64,000 bases of DNA from an uncultured Paracoccaceae bacterium. GTDB taxonomy: Bacteria; Pseudomonadota; Alphaproteobacteria; Rhodobacterales; Rhodobacteraceae. Below the pieces are notes generated by a model that did not search any database, was not told where the DNA came from, and saw only the letters and a program-made list of their open reading frames with translations. Shown here in pieces: positions 34,105-42,465 of the stretch (within the stretch, counting starts at the first letter, position 1; every line of letters begins with the position of its first letter). The stretch spans positions 124,001-188,000 of the forward strand of contig CANLDN010000010.1 of assembly GCA_947489445.1 (NCBI GenBank), in the 5' to 3' direction. The translations under genes and the position numbers were made by a program.

Positions 34105-34110
34105 TCTCCT
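34105..34110 (-). promoter_or_regulatory. Ribosome binding site AGGAGA for a TTG start
   Basis: AGGAGA on the minus strand, 8 bp before TTG 34096, fixing the start of the ABHD18-like hydrolase. Confidence 0.65.
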
Positions 34111-34228
34111 ATCTTGCTCGCCCAGCCGCCGCGACATGGCGCATTGGCCGCGTCAAAGGCTTTCGCGCTGTTGATGACTGCATGGGGTTGGTCGCTTGCG
34201 ATCCCAGCGTCCGCATTGCCCAAGCATT

Positions 34229-34993
34229 CTACATCTTTGTTCGCGCCGTTTCAGGTTTTGGCTTGGGTTTGGTGATTTCTTCGAGTGCCCGAAGAGGCCG
34301 TTTGACCGCCTCGCCCAGCCCGGGCCGTGTGGGGGCGGCCATCTGTTTGCTGACCTCGACGATCAGCACCCCGCCTGCGACCACTAGGGGCAGTTTATGC
34401 CCGAGTTTTTCTAGAAAGCCTGCCGATTTACGCCAAAGTTTGCTGCCCGATGGGGGTTGGTAAAGCGCCGACATGGTCCGTTCGGTGACGAACCGGTGTT
34501 TGCGCAGTTGCGCGTCGAGCTGGCTGAGCGAATAGGGCCGCCCATAGCCAAATGGTGTTACGTCGGAACGTGACCACAGCCCGCCCCGATTGGGCACGAT
34601 GAACACAGCCCGCCCGCCCGGCCCAAGCACCCGCCATGCCTCATCCAGCAGGGCAGAGGGTTGTTCTGTCGTTTCCAGCCCATGCATCAGGACCAGCTTG
34701 TCGACATGCCCGGTTTCAATCGGCCAGAGCGTGTCTTCGCAAAGCACACTGATGTTTTTGCCATCCGGCGGCCATGGCATCACGCCTTGGGGGCCGGGCA
34801 TCAGCCCGATGGTGCGCCGTGCTTCTTTGAGGAAGGGCCTTAGCAGGGGGACAGCAAACCCGAAACCCACGACCATTTGTCCTTTGGCCTCGGGCCAGAG
34901 CGTGGTCAGTTCGTCCCGGATCACCTTTTGCGCCGCCCGCCCCAACGCGCTGCGGTAGTAGAAATTTCGCAGGTCAAGCACGTCCAGATGCAT
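34229..34993 (-). CDS. SAM-dependent methyltransferase-like protein
   Basis: A 254-aa protein of the methyltransferase type 11 fold. The glycine motif is weak (VVGFGFAVPLLRPF at about 41-54, instead of a GxGxG run), but the later MHGLETTEQPSALLDEAWRVLGPGGRAVFIVPNR-type strand and helix are clear. Family members of this form sit next to gloB in rhodobacteria; the substrate is unknown. ATG 34993 (AAGGAG upstream) is preferred to a TTG at 35029. It shares a 63-bp promoter gap with gloB. A basic tail (KPKPKPE) ends the protein. Confidence 0.78.
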   Translation of the reverse strand: MHLDVLDLRNFYYRSALGRAAQKVIRDELTTLWPEAKGQMVVGFGFAVPLLRPFLKEARRTIGLMPGPQGVMPWPPDGKNISVLCEDTLWPIETGHVDKLVLMHGLETTEQPSALLDEAWRVLGPGGRAVFIVPNRGGLWSRSDVTPFGYGRPYSLSQLDAQLRKHRFVTERTMSALYQPPSGSKLWRKSAGFLEKLGHKLPLVVAGGVLIVEVSKQMAAPTRPGLGEAVKRPLRALEEITKPKPKPETARTKM

Positions 34994-35056
34994 TGCGGTT
35001 TCCGGCTCCTTGGGCAAAGCTGTTGCCAAAGCATATCAACAGAAAGTCACTTTACC

Positions 35057-35833
35057 ATGCCAAACGATTTTGCACCCATTGATCTGGTTGTCGTCCCGTG
35101 TCTGTCGGACAACTACGCCTTTTTGGTTCACAACCGTGATACCGGGGAAACCGCCCTGATTGATGCCCCGGAAGCCAAGCCCGTTCAGGGCGCGTTGAAA
35201 GCCAAGGGCTGGACCCTGACCGATATTCTGATCACCCATCATCATCCTGATCATATCGATGGCGTGGCGGAGTTGCGCGAGGGTGCGCGTGTGATTGGTG
35301 CCGCCCGCGATGCGCACCGCCTGCCCGATCTTGATGTGCAGGTCGCGGATGGCGATGTCATTGAAGTTTGCGGTGTGGATACCCATGTCATGGACGTGTC
35401 CGGCCATACTGTTGGGCATATTGCCTATCACATGCCCGAATCCGAATTGGCGTTCACGGCCGATAGCCTGATGGCGCTGGGCTGTGGTCGTTTGTTTGAA
35501 GGGATCCCCGCACAGATGTGGGACAGCCTGCAAAAGCTGCGTGGGTTACCGGAAGACACAATTATTTGTTCAGGCCATGAATACACAGAAGCCAATGGGC
35601 GTTTTGCGCTATCCCTTGACCCCGACAATGCAGAGCTTATCTCTCGACTAGAAGGGGTGAAGGCGGCGCGTGCCGCAGGACGCCCGACAGTGCCATCCGC
35701 ATTGGATGATGAGATGCGAACGAACCCGTTTTTACGGGCTGATGATCCGGGATTTAAGGCGGTTCTGGGGATGTCGGATGCATCCGATGTGGATGTTTTT
35801 GCCGAAATTCGGGCACGGAAAGACAAATTTTGA
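35057..35833 (+). CDS. gloB: Hydroxyacylglutathione hydrolase (glyoxalase II)
   Basis: Hydrolyses S-D-lactoylglutathione to D-lactate and glutathione, the second step of methylglyoxal detoxification. A 258-aa metallo-beta-lactamase fold enzyme with THHHPDH at 60-66, the later metal ligands in SGHTVGH and the bridging Asp in FTADSL, and the C-terminal glutathione-binding domain with SGHEYTEAN and the RTNPFLR segment. Length is that of the family. Confidence 0.95.
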   Translation: MPNDFAPIDLVVVPCLSDNYAFLVHNRDTGETALIDAPEAKPVQGALKAKGWTLTDILITHHHPDHIDGVAELREGARVIGAARDAHRLPDLDVQVADGDVIEVCGVDTHVMDVSGHTVGHIAYHMPESELAFTADSLMALGCGRLFEGIPAQMWDSLQKLRGLPEDTIICSGHEYTEANGRFALSLDPDNAELISRLEGVKAARAAGRPTVPSALDDEMRTNPFLRADDPGFKAVLGMSDASDVDVFAEIRARKDKF

Positions 35834-36010
35834 CCACGGTGATGTGACATCGTGTTCAAAAGCAGATGAAATGTTGGACTTCACGCGATTTGTGAAGCCG
35901 AAATGAAAAAAAGTTCTTGAAGGTTCGCGGATAAAACCAAACCTTAAGGATAAGAGGCCACGGTTGGCGTGTGCAGTATATGCCGACCCCCGATATGAAG
36001 GAGCACGCAG

Positions 36011-38338
36011 GTGCCATCATTTTCGACAACACTTGAGCAGTCCATTCATGGGGCACTCGCCCTTGCGAATGCGCGCAAACATGAACTCGCAACGTTGGAG
36101 CATTTGCTGCTGGCATTGATCGATGAACCCGATGCGGCCCGCGTGATGCGTGCCTGTTCGGTCAATTTGGACGAGTTGAAGAAGGATCTGGAAGATTTTA
36201 TCGAAGATGATCTTTCGACGCTTGTGACCGATGTTGAAGGGTCAGAGGCTGTGCCGACGGCCGCATTCCAGCGTGTCATTCAGCGCGCCGCGATCCATGT
36301 GCAATCGTCCGGCCGCAATGAGGTGACGGGCGCCAATGTGCTGGTCGCGATCTTTGCTGAGCGTGAAAGCAATGCCGCCTATTTCCTGCAAGAACAGGAT
36401 ATGACCCGCTACGACGCCGTAAATTTTATTGCCCATGGTGTGGCAAAGGACCCTGCATTCGGGGAATCACGCCCTGTGACGGGTTCGCCTGATGAAGGCG
36501 AAACCGTATCAGTGGGCGCCGATGGCGAGGAAAAGGAAAGCGCGCTTGCAAAATATTGCGTTGATCTGAACGCCAAGGCGACCAAGGGCGATGTCGACCC
36601 CTTGATCGGTCGCGCACACGAGGTGGAACGCTGTATTCAGGTGCTGTGCCGCAGGCGGAAGAACAACCCGCTGTTGGTGGGTGACCCTGGTGTTGGTAAA
36701 ACGGCGATCGCTGAAGGTCTGGCCTTCAAGATCGTGAATGGCGAAACGCCAGAGGTTCTGTCGAAGGCCACGATTTATTCGCTTGATATGGGTGCATTGC
36801 TGGCTGGCACCCGCTACCGCGGTGATTTTGAGGAACGCCTGAAGGCCGTTATGACCGAGATGGAAGATCACCCTGATGCGGTGTTGTTCATTGACGAGAT
36901 CCACACCGTAATCGGTGCTGGTGCGACTTCTGGTGGGGCCATGGATGCATCGAACCTGCTGAAACCTGCGCTGCAGGGCGGAAAGTTGCGCTGCATGGGC
37001 TCGACCACCTACAAGGAATTCCGTCAGCATTTCGAGAAGGACCGCGCGTTGTCCCGCCGGTTCCAGAAGATTGATGTGACCGAACCTTCGGTCCCGGATT
37101 CGATCAAAATCCTGCAGGGGTTGAAACCCTATTTCGAAGAGCATCACAGCATCAAATACACCGCTGATGCGATCAAGACGGCGGTGGAGCTGTCCGCACG
37201 CTATATCAATGATCGTAAGCTGCCCGACAAGGCGATTGACGTGATTGATGAGGCGGGTGCGGCGCAGCATCTGGTTGCGGAATCGAAGCGTCGCAAGACG
37301 ATTGGCACCAAAGAGATCGAGAATGTGGTCGCCAAGATCGCCCGCATTCCGCCCAAGAACGTGTCGAAGGACGATGCCGAGGTGCTGAAAGATCTGGAGA
37401 AGACGCTGAAGCGCGTGGTCTTTGGTCAGGATACGGCGATCGAGGCGCTGTCATCGGCGATCAAGCTGGCGCGGGCTGGTCTGCGTGAGCCTGAAAAGCC
37501 CATCGGGAACTACCTGTTCGCAGGTCCGACCGGTGTGGGTAAAACCGAGGTGGCCAAGCAGTTGGCCAGCACACTGGGTGTAGAGCTGCTGCGCTTTGAC
37601 ATGTCGGAATATATGGAAAAGCATGCAGTGTCGCGTCTGATTGGTGCGCCTCCGGGCTATGTCGGATTTGATCAGGGTGGCATGCTGACCGATGGGGTCG
37701 ATCAGAACCCGCATTGCGTGCTGCTGCTGGATGAGATGGAAAAGGCGCACCCGGATGTCTACAACATCCTGCTGCAGGTGATGGATCACGGGAAGCTGAC
37801 CGACCATAACGGTCGGACGACCGATTTCCGCAATGTGATCCTCATCATGACGTCGAACGCGGGTGCGGCTGAAATGTCGAAAAACGCCATGGGCTTTGGC
37901 CGTGAGGCACGGACGGGTGAAGATACGGCGGCGATCGAACGCACATTCACACCGGAATTCCGGAACCGTCTGGATGCGATCATTAGCTTTGGTGCTTTGC
38001 CGAAACCGGTGATCATGCAGGTGGTCGAGAAGTTTGTGCTGCAGCTTGAAGCGCAGTTGATCGACCGGAATGTGCATATCGAACTGACACCTGGCGCCGC
38101 CGAGTGGCTGGCCGACAAGGGCTATGATGAGAAAATGGGTGCGCGTCCACTGGGCCGCGTCATTCAGGAACACATCAAAAAGCCACTGGCCGAAGAATTG
38201 CTATTTGGCAAGCTGGTCAAAGGCGGGATCGTCAAGGTTGGGGTCAAGAAAGGCGCGCTTGATCTTAAGTATGAGGCCCCGGAGCAGGGGCGCATCGCCG
38301 ATAGTGGAAACAAGCCACCTTTGTTGACGGCTGACTAG
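36011..38338 (+). CDS. clpA: ATP-dependent Clp protease ATP-binding subunit ClpA
   Basis: The unfoldase partner of ClpP, here 775 aa. The Clp N domain (1-145) binds the adaptor ClpS. Walker A motifs are GDPGVGKT (224-231) and GPTGVGKT (505-512), with Walker B VLFIDE (291-296) and LLLDEMEKA. The ClpP-docking loop reads MGF (627-629) in place of the usual IGL/IGF. GTG start with AAGGAG 8 bp upstream; the product begins MPSFSTTLEQ as in other alphaproteobacterial ClpA. No clpS gene is near. A strong terminator follows. Confidence 0.96.
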   Translation: MPSFSTTLEQSIHGALALANARKHELATLEHLLLALIDEPDAARVMRACSVNLDELKKDLEDFIEDDLSTLVTDVEGSEAVPTAAFQRVIQRAAIHVQSSGRNEVTGANVLVAIFAERESNAAYFLQEQDMTRYDAVNFIAHGVAKDPAFGESRPVTGSPDEGETVSVGADGEEKESALAKYCVDLNAKATKGDVDPLIGRAHEVERCIQVLCRRRKNNPLLVGDPGVGKTAIAEGLAFKIVNGETPEVLSKATIYSLDMGALLAGTRYRGDFEERLKAVMTEMEDHPDAVLFIDEIHTVIGAGATSGGAMDASNLLKPALQGGKLRCMGSTTYKEFRQHFEKDRALSRRFQKIDVTEPSVPDSIKILQGLKPYFEEHHSIKYTADAIKTAVELSARYINDRKLPDKAIDVIDEAGAAQHLVAESKRRKTIGTKEIENVVAKIARIPPKNVSKDDAEVLKDLEKTLKRVVFGQDTAIEALSSAIKLARAGLREPEKPIGNYLFAGPTGVGKTEVAKQLASTLGVELLRFDMSEYMEKHAVSRLIGAPPGYVGFDQGGMLTDGVDQNPHCVLLLDEMEKAHPDVYNILLQVMDHGKLTDHNGRTTDFRNVILIMTSNAGAAEMSKNAMGFGREARTGEDTAAIERTFTPEFRNRLDAIISFGALPKPVIMQVVEKFVLQLEAQLIDRNVHIELTPGAAEWLADKGYDEKMGARPLGRVIQEHIKKPLAEELLFGKLVKGGIVKVGVKKGALDLKYEAPEQGRIADSGNKPPLLTAD

Positions 38339-38363
38339 TCCGGCCCACAAATCGCGAAAAATG

Positions 38364-38397
38364 AACCCGCTGTAGTGCTGCTACAGCGGGTTTTTTT
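38364..38397 (+). terminator. Rho-independent terminator after clpA
   Basis: CCCGCTGTAG and CTACAGCGGG form a perfect 10-bp stem with a 5-nt loop, followed by seven T residues. It lies 25 bp after the clpA stop. Confidence 0.93.
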
Positions 38398-38521
38398 ATG
38401 GGTCAGCGCTGGGCGGCCATGGGGCGACCAAGCACGGTTAATCCATTCTCAACGCACCGGTTGTATTGCGGTTTCATTGATACTGATCGCGCAAGGCATT
38501 TTGAGAGATGGAGTTCGTGGC

Positions 38522-40807
38522 ATGACCGGGACCTGGAATGGCAAGAACCGCCGCAGCAGATGGCGGCGTTTGAAACTGCGTTACAAGATGCCGATCCTCA
38601 TTGGTGGGCCCACGCTCGTCTTGATGATCACGATATCCACATTGTCGTTCCTGATGGCGCAGTCAGAATTGAATTCACAACGTGACGTCGCGTTTGAACA
38701 GCTGCTGACCGACAAGACAGAACGCCTGAATGGCTGGCTGAGTGCTGTCAAAACGGACATGGAGGTGCTTGCCGCGGGCAAAGCCACACAAGACGCGATC
38801 ATGGCGTTTGGTAAGGGCTGGGCTGCATTGGGTGATGATCCACGTTTGCAGCTCCAAAGGCTCTATATCTCGGGCAATCCAAACCCTAGCGGCGAAAAAG
38901 ATAGGTTAACCGACGCGGGTGACGGGTCATTGTGGTCGCAAGCCCATGCCGCGTTTCATGATGGGTTTCGCACCGTTCAAATCGAGCGCGGTTACTACGA
39001 TCTGTTCCTGTTCGACCTTGATGGTAACTTGATCTATTCGGTCTTTAAGGAGCTGGATTTTGCAACGAATTTCCAAACCGGTGTTTATGCAGAAAGCGAT
39101 CTTGGTGTCGCATATCAAAATGCCGTAAATCTGCCTGCCGGGGCCTTCCATGTTACTGATTTTGCACCTTATGCACCAAGTTTCGGCGCGCCGGCAAAGT
39201 TTGTCGCGATGCCGGTGTTCGACTCTGACGGCGCCAAGATCGGTGTCGCGGCGCTTCAATTGCCGGTTGACACGATCGCCGACATAATCTCGGTCTCACC
39301 GATGTTGGGTGAAACCGGCGTTATTTATGCCGTTGGAACAGATGGCCGGGCCCGTTCCAGCGCGGTTCGTGAAGGCGGTCATGCGCTTCTGGATGCATTG
39401 CCACGTTTGCCGCAGGTGCTTGCGGCTATGAATGGCGAGACCGCAACCTTTACGAACGTCACGGGGCTCTCTGGAAATCCGGTTATTGCCCACACAAAGG
39501 CGTTTGATTTTTTTGGCACAGATTGGCGGTTGGTTTTGGAACAGGACCTGACCGAAGCACGGGCGGGGGCGAACAACCTGTTATCATTGGCTACGCTGCA
39601 GATTGCTGTTGTCATTCTGATCGTACTGGCGCTTGCATTTTGGACGGCGAGTACGTTGACCCGCCGGATCATTGCATTGGCCAGCAGCGTTAACGGCATC
39701 GCGGAAGGCGACTTTGACAGCATCATTTCGCAGACGAAGACCGGCGATGAACTGGGTGATATCGCCAGAGCGCTGGAACGGTTTAAGAAGGATCTGGCCG
39801 AAGGTCGTGACGCAATCGTCGAACAAAAGAAAAGTGTCGAGGTGCAGGCCGACGTGATGGGCAAGATTGGCGATGCGCTTTCGGCATTGTCAGGTGGTTC
39901 ACTAAACTGCGCGATTACCGAACCGTTTCCTGAAAGCTATGAAGGGTTACGCAAAAATGTAAACGATACCGTTGCAGCCCTGTCGAAAATTGTAGGTAGT
40001 TTGCAAGGTAACGCGGCGCAGATTAACGCGGATGCGCAACGGCTGAGTGAAGGCACGACAAACCTGTCACGACGCACGGAAAGCCAGGCCGCCACGCTTG
40101 AACAGACCACCGCTGCGATGGAAGAAATCAACACAAGCGTGAAGGCCACTGCGGGTGGTGCACGCGATATTGTTCAGGCCATCGATAGCACCCGCAGCCG
40201 GGCAGAGCATGGTGAGGTTGTGCGCAATCACGCCGTTGATGCGATGAACACGATTGAGCATTCATCAGAGCAGATTGGCCAAATTGTCCAGCTGATTGAT
40301 GATATTTCCTTTCAGACGAACCTGTTGGCACTGAATGCCGGTGTTGAGGCAGCACGGGCAGGTGATGCCGGACGCGGTTTTGCCGTTGTCGCATCGGAGG
40401 TGCGCGCATTGGCGCAACGATCATCTGACAGTGCTGCAGAAATTCGACGCCTGATTGATAGTACAAATGCGAGTATCACAAATGGTGTAAAGCTGGTGTC
40501 GGACATGGGCACCGCGATTGAGGAAGTCCTTGTCGGGGTCAACGAGGTTTCGACCCATATCAAGAAGATTGCCAGCGGCACGGAAGAACAGGCCGCCGGT
40601 TTGTCGGAAATCAACACAGGCATTGCAATGTTGGATAAGGTTACCCAACAAAACGCCGCCATGGCCGATGACAGTGCCACATCTTCGCGTGAGCTGCAGC
40701 ATAAAGCTGATGAGCTCAGTGCGCTGGTCGCGCATTTTCGCGGCGCGGAAAGTATCGATACCGGCTATGATGAAAGCCATGCTTTGGTGTTCACCCGCTC
40801 CGCCTAA
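38522..40807 (+). CDS. Methyl-accepting chemotaxis protein
   Basis: A 761-aa transmembrane chemoreceptor: TM1 about 24-45, a periplasmic Cache-like sensor region (about 46-350), TM2 about 353-378, HAMP about 379-430, and a signalling hairpin whose tip (QTNLLALNAGVEAARAGDAG) is at about 598-617. It should signal through CheW/CheA. The ligand is unknown. ATG 38522 has GGAG upstream; an in-frame extension to 38375 would overlap the clpA terminator and is rejected. No CheW-binding C-terminal pentapeptide tether is obvious. No che genes are nearby. Confidence 0.92.
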   Translation: MTGTWNGKNRRSRWRRLKLRYKMPILIGGPTLVLMITISTLSFLMAQSELNSQRDVAFEQLLTDKTERLNGWLSAVKTDMEVLAAGKATQDAIMAFGKGWAALGDDPRLQLQRLYISGNPNPSGEKDRLTDAGDGSLWSQAHAAFHDGFRTVQIERGYYDLFLFDLDGNLIYSVFKELDFATNFQTGVYAESDLGVAYQNAVNLPAGAFHVTDFAPYAPSFGAPAKFVAMPVFDSDGAKIGVAALQLPVDTIADIISVSPMLGETGVIYAVGTDGRARSSAVREGGHALLDALPRLPQVLAAMNGETATFTNVTGLSGNPVIAHTKAFDFFGTDWRLVLEQDLTEARAGANNLLSLATLQIAVVILIVLALAFWTASTLTRRIIALASSVNGIAEGDFDSIISQTKTGDELGDIARALERFKKDLAEGRDAIVEQKKSVEVQADVMGKIGDALSALSGGSLNCAITEPFPESYEGLRKNVNDTVAALSKIVGSLQGNAAQINADAQRLSEGTTNLSRRTESQAATLEQTTAAMEEINTSVKATAGGARDIVQAIDSTRSRAEHGEVVRNHAVDAMNTIEHSSEQIGQIVQLIDDISFQTNLLALNAGVEAARAGDAGRGFAVVASEVRALAQRSSDSAAEIRRLIDSTNASITNGVKLVSDMGTAIEEVLVGVNEVSTHIKKIASGTEEQAAGLSEINTGIAMLDKVTQQNAAMADDSATSSRELQHKADELSALVAHFRGAESIDTGYDESHALVFTRSA

Positions 40808-41115
40808 ATCTTCAAAACCGATCCCGCATACGGCTGACGTGATAAGACCTATGGTACGATGCATCGCGCCATTTCGGTTCGGGCGGTTGTATAATAACCC
40901 TGCGTAGTAGTTTTGGAGGTTTGCCAACCCCCAGCTGTCTGCCATTGGTGGCGACAACCGATAGGCGCCGGTATTGCGTTAGGCGGCGTAAGCGACCCGG
41001 CACATCACGCCACGGGACCTTTAAGCAAAACGCCCACCTCAATGGTGGGCGTTTCATCACATCAGGTACACCATATTAGGCGGCGCATTTCTGTCAGTCG
41101 CGTTGCCAAAAGCGG
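40808..41115. other. 308-bp convergent intergenic region
   Basis: Lies between the chemoreceptor stop and the rpsO stop. It contains the rpsO terminator (listed) and a TATAAT at about 40888 that has no matching -35. TTAGGCGGCG occurs twice (about 40979 and 41076). I see no gene; pnp, usually next to rpsO, is not here. Confidence 0.5.
41027..41054 (-). terminator. Terminator after rpsO
   Basis: AAACGCCCACC and GGTGGGCGTTT form a perfect 11-bp stem with a 5-nt loop. On the minus strand the stem ends in GTTTTG. It serves the rpsO transcript and may also stop transcription from the chemoreceptor gene on the other strand. Confidence 0.8.
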
Positions 41116-41385
41116 TTAGCGACGCAGTCCAAGCCGTTTGATCAAATCCTGATAACGCGCTTCGTCTTTGCTGCGTGTGTAGTCCAGCAGCTTACGGCGC
41201 AATGCAACCATTTTCAGTAGGCCACGACGACCATGATTGTCTTTTTTGTGCGTCTTGAAATGTTCAGTCAGTGTCGCGATGCGCGACGACAGGATGGCAA
41301 CCTGAACTTCGGGCGAACCTGTGTCGCCCTCTTTGGTTGCGAATTCTTTCATGACGCGTGCTTTTTCTTCAACAGTAATCGACAT
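41116..41385 (-). CDS. rpsO: 30S ribosomal protein S15
   Basis: S15 binds the three-way junction of 16S rRNA h20-h22 early in small-subunit assembly. At 89 aa it is the standard length, with the diagnostic DTGSPEVQVA loop (about 21-30), HKKDNHGRRGLLKMV and the RLGLRR end. ATG 41385 has AAGGAG 6 bp upstream. In many bacteria truB-rpsO-pnp are contiguous; here truB is 2.5 kb upstream on the same strand and pnp is missing downstream. Confidence 0.98.
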   Translation of the reverse strand: MSITVEEKARVMKEFATKEGDTGSPEVQVAILSSRIATLTEHFKTHKKDNHGRRGLLKMVALRRKLLDYTRSKDEARYQDLIKRLGLRR

Positions 41386-41516
41386 CGGGGTCTCCTTATT
41401 CAAAGGGTTGATGGCACGATCCGGGATGTCGTCCAGAAAGGCCCGTGGAGGGTCCGACGAGGGATTCTCGCGCGGATGGCTGCGTTTAGGGCGATTTGGC
41501 TGAAAAGGGAAGCGTT

Positions 41517-42368
41517 TTATGCCGCAGCGACAAAGGAAACAGCGCTCAAATCAATCTCTGACAGGTTGGTGAATGTCGCGACGGCCTCTCCGTCGGCCAG
41601 CAGGGTCAGACCCGCCTCCGACAAGGATGTGGTAAGCGCCGGAATCTCACCATCGTATCCGATTTCGATGATGTCTGCCGTAGGGTCAAAATCTTCGACG
41701 GTCGGGTTTTCGCCAGCCGTCAGTGCGAAGGTGTCCGCACCGGTTCCCCCGTGCAGATTGTCGCCCGTTCCGCCCATCAGGATATCATCGCCCGCGCCAC
41801 CGTTCAGGAAGTCGCGAATATTGTCGCCCCGATCATAAAGCGTATCATCACCGGAGCCGCCATGCAGCGTATCGGCCCCGTCATCGCCGACCAATACATC
41901 ATCCCCTAACGAACCAAGTAGCGCATCGTCGCCATCGCCACCCATAAGGATGTCATTGCCGCCGCCGCCATTGAGCGCGTCATCGCCATCGCGCCCCGCG
42001 ATGGTATCATTGCCAACATGCCCATAAAGCGTGTCGTCGCCCGCGCCCCCGTCGATAATGTCATCCCCGCGCCCGCCATGTATTTCATCATTCCCGGCGC
42101 CACTGGCGAGTTGGTCATTCCCATCTTCGCCGTCGATATAGTCATTCCCACCGCCTGTGAGAACAGTATCGTCATCGTCGCCCGAAAAGATGACAGTGTC
42201 ATCATCGCTCGCCGCGAGTATCTGATCAAGCGTCGCAACCTCTGTGCTTGGGTCGTCGTCATCCTTTGGCGCGGTATCATCGTCCGCAACTTTCGCCTCA
42301 CCCAGATCCGATCCGGTGATGACAAAGGCCGATAGCGCGACGCCCATTATTCCAAGAATGGCCAGCAT
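41517..42368 (-). CDS. Membrane-anchored RTX calcium-binding repeat protein
   Basis: A 283-aa protein with an N-terminal hydrophobic segment (1-17), a very acidic stretch (29-40, mostly Asp), then about 14 GGxGxDxxx-type nonapeptides (about 55-205) such as GGAGDDTLY and GGDGDDALL. Such repeats fold as calcium-filled parallel beta rolls outside the cell. A short C-terminal domain follows (ADTFALTAGENPTVEDFDP, the usual M10/RTX-type tail). Export probably by signal anchor or type I secretion; no transporter is adjacent. Function unknown. Confidence 0.82.
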   Translation of the reverse strand: MLAILGIMGVALSAFVITGSDLGEAKVADDDTAPKDDDDPSTEVATLDQILAASDDDTVIFSGDDDDTVLTGGGNDYIDGEDGNDQLASGAGNDEIHGGRGDDIIDGGAGDDTLYGHVGNDTIAGRDGDDALNGGGGNDILMGGDGDDALLGSLGDDVLVGDDGADTLHGGSGDDTLYDRGDNIRDFLNGGAGDDILMGGTGDNLHGGTGADTFALTAGENPTVEDFDPTADIIEIGYDGEIPALTTSLSEAGLTLLADGEAVATFTNLSEIDLSAVSFVAAA

Positions 42369-42465
42369 GATTGGTTACCTAAAATTATCCGAGTCGCCCC
42401 CGACCCTTCGGACAAACTGCATAGCACAACAGGCCGCATTATTGGCCGGGAAACTGCCCCTATGG

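Noticed and set aside
35834..36010. Heat-shock (sigma-32) promoter in front of clpA
   Set aside because: A CTTGAA occurs, but no matching -10 lies at the right distance. A 6-bp hairpin at 35879-35897 lacks a T-run.
38375..38521. Longer chemoreceptor start at 38375
   Set aside because: It would lie inside the clpA terminator and adds a stretch with no membrane topology sense; ATG 38522 has a ribosome site.
40880..41054. Small RNA between the chemoreceptor and rpsO
   Set aside because: TATAAT is present but no -35, and the hairpin T-run favours the rpsO strand; not supported.
41800..42200. Regular short repeats that look like an array
   Set aside because: They are the coding repeats of the RTX nonapeptides, not a CRISPR array; no constant repeat and no spacers.
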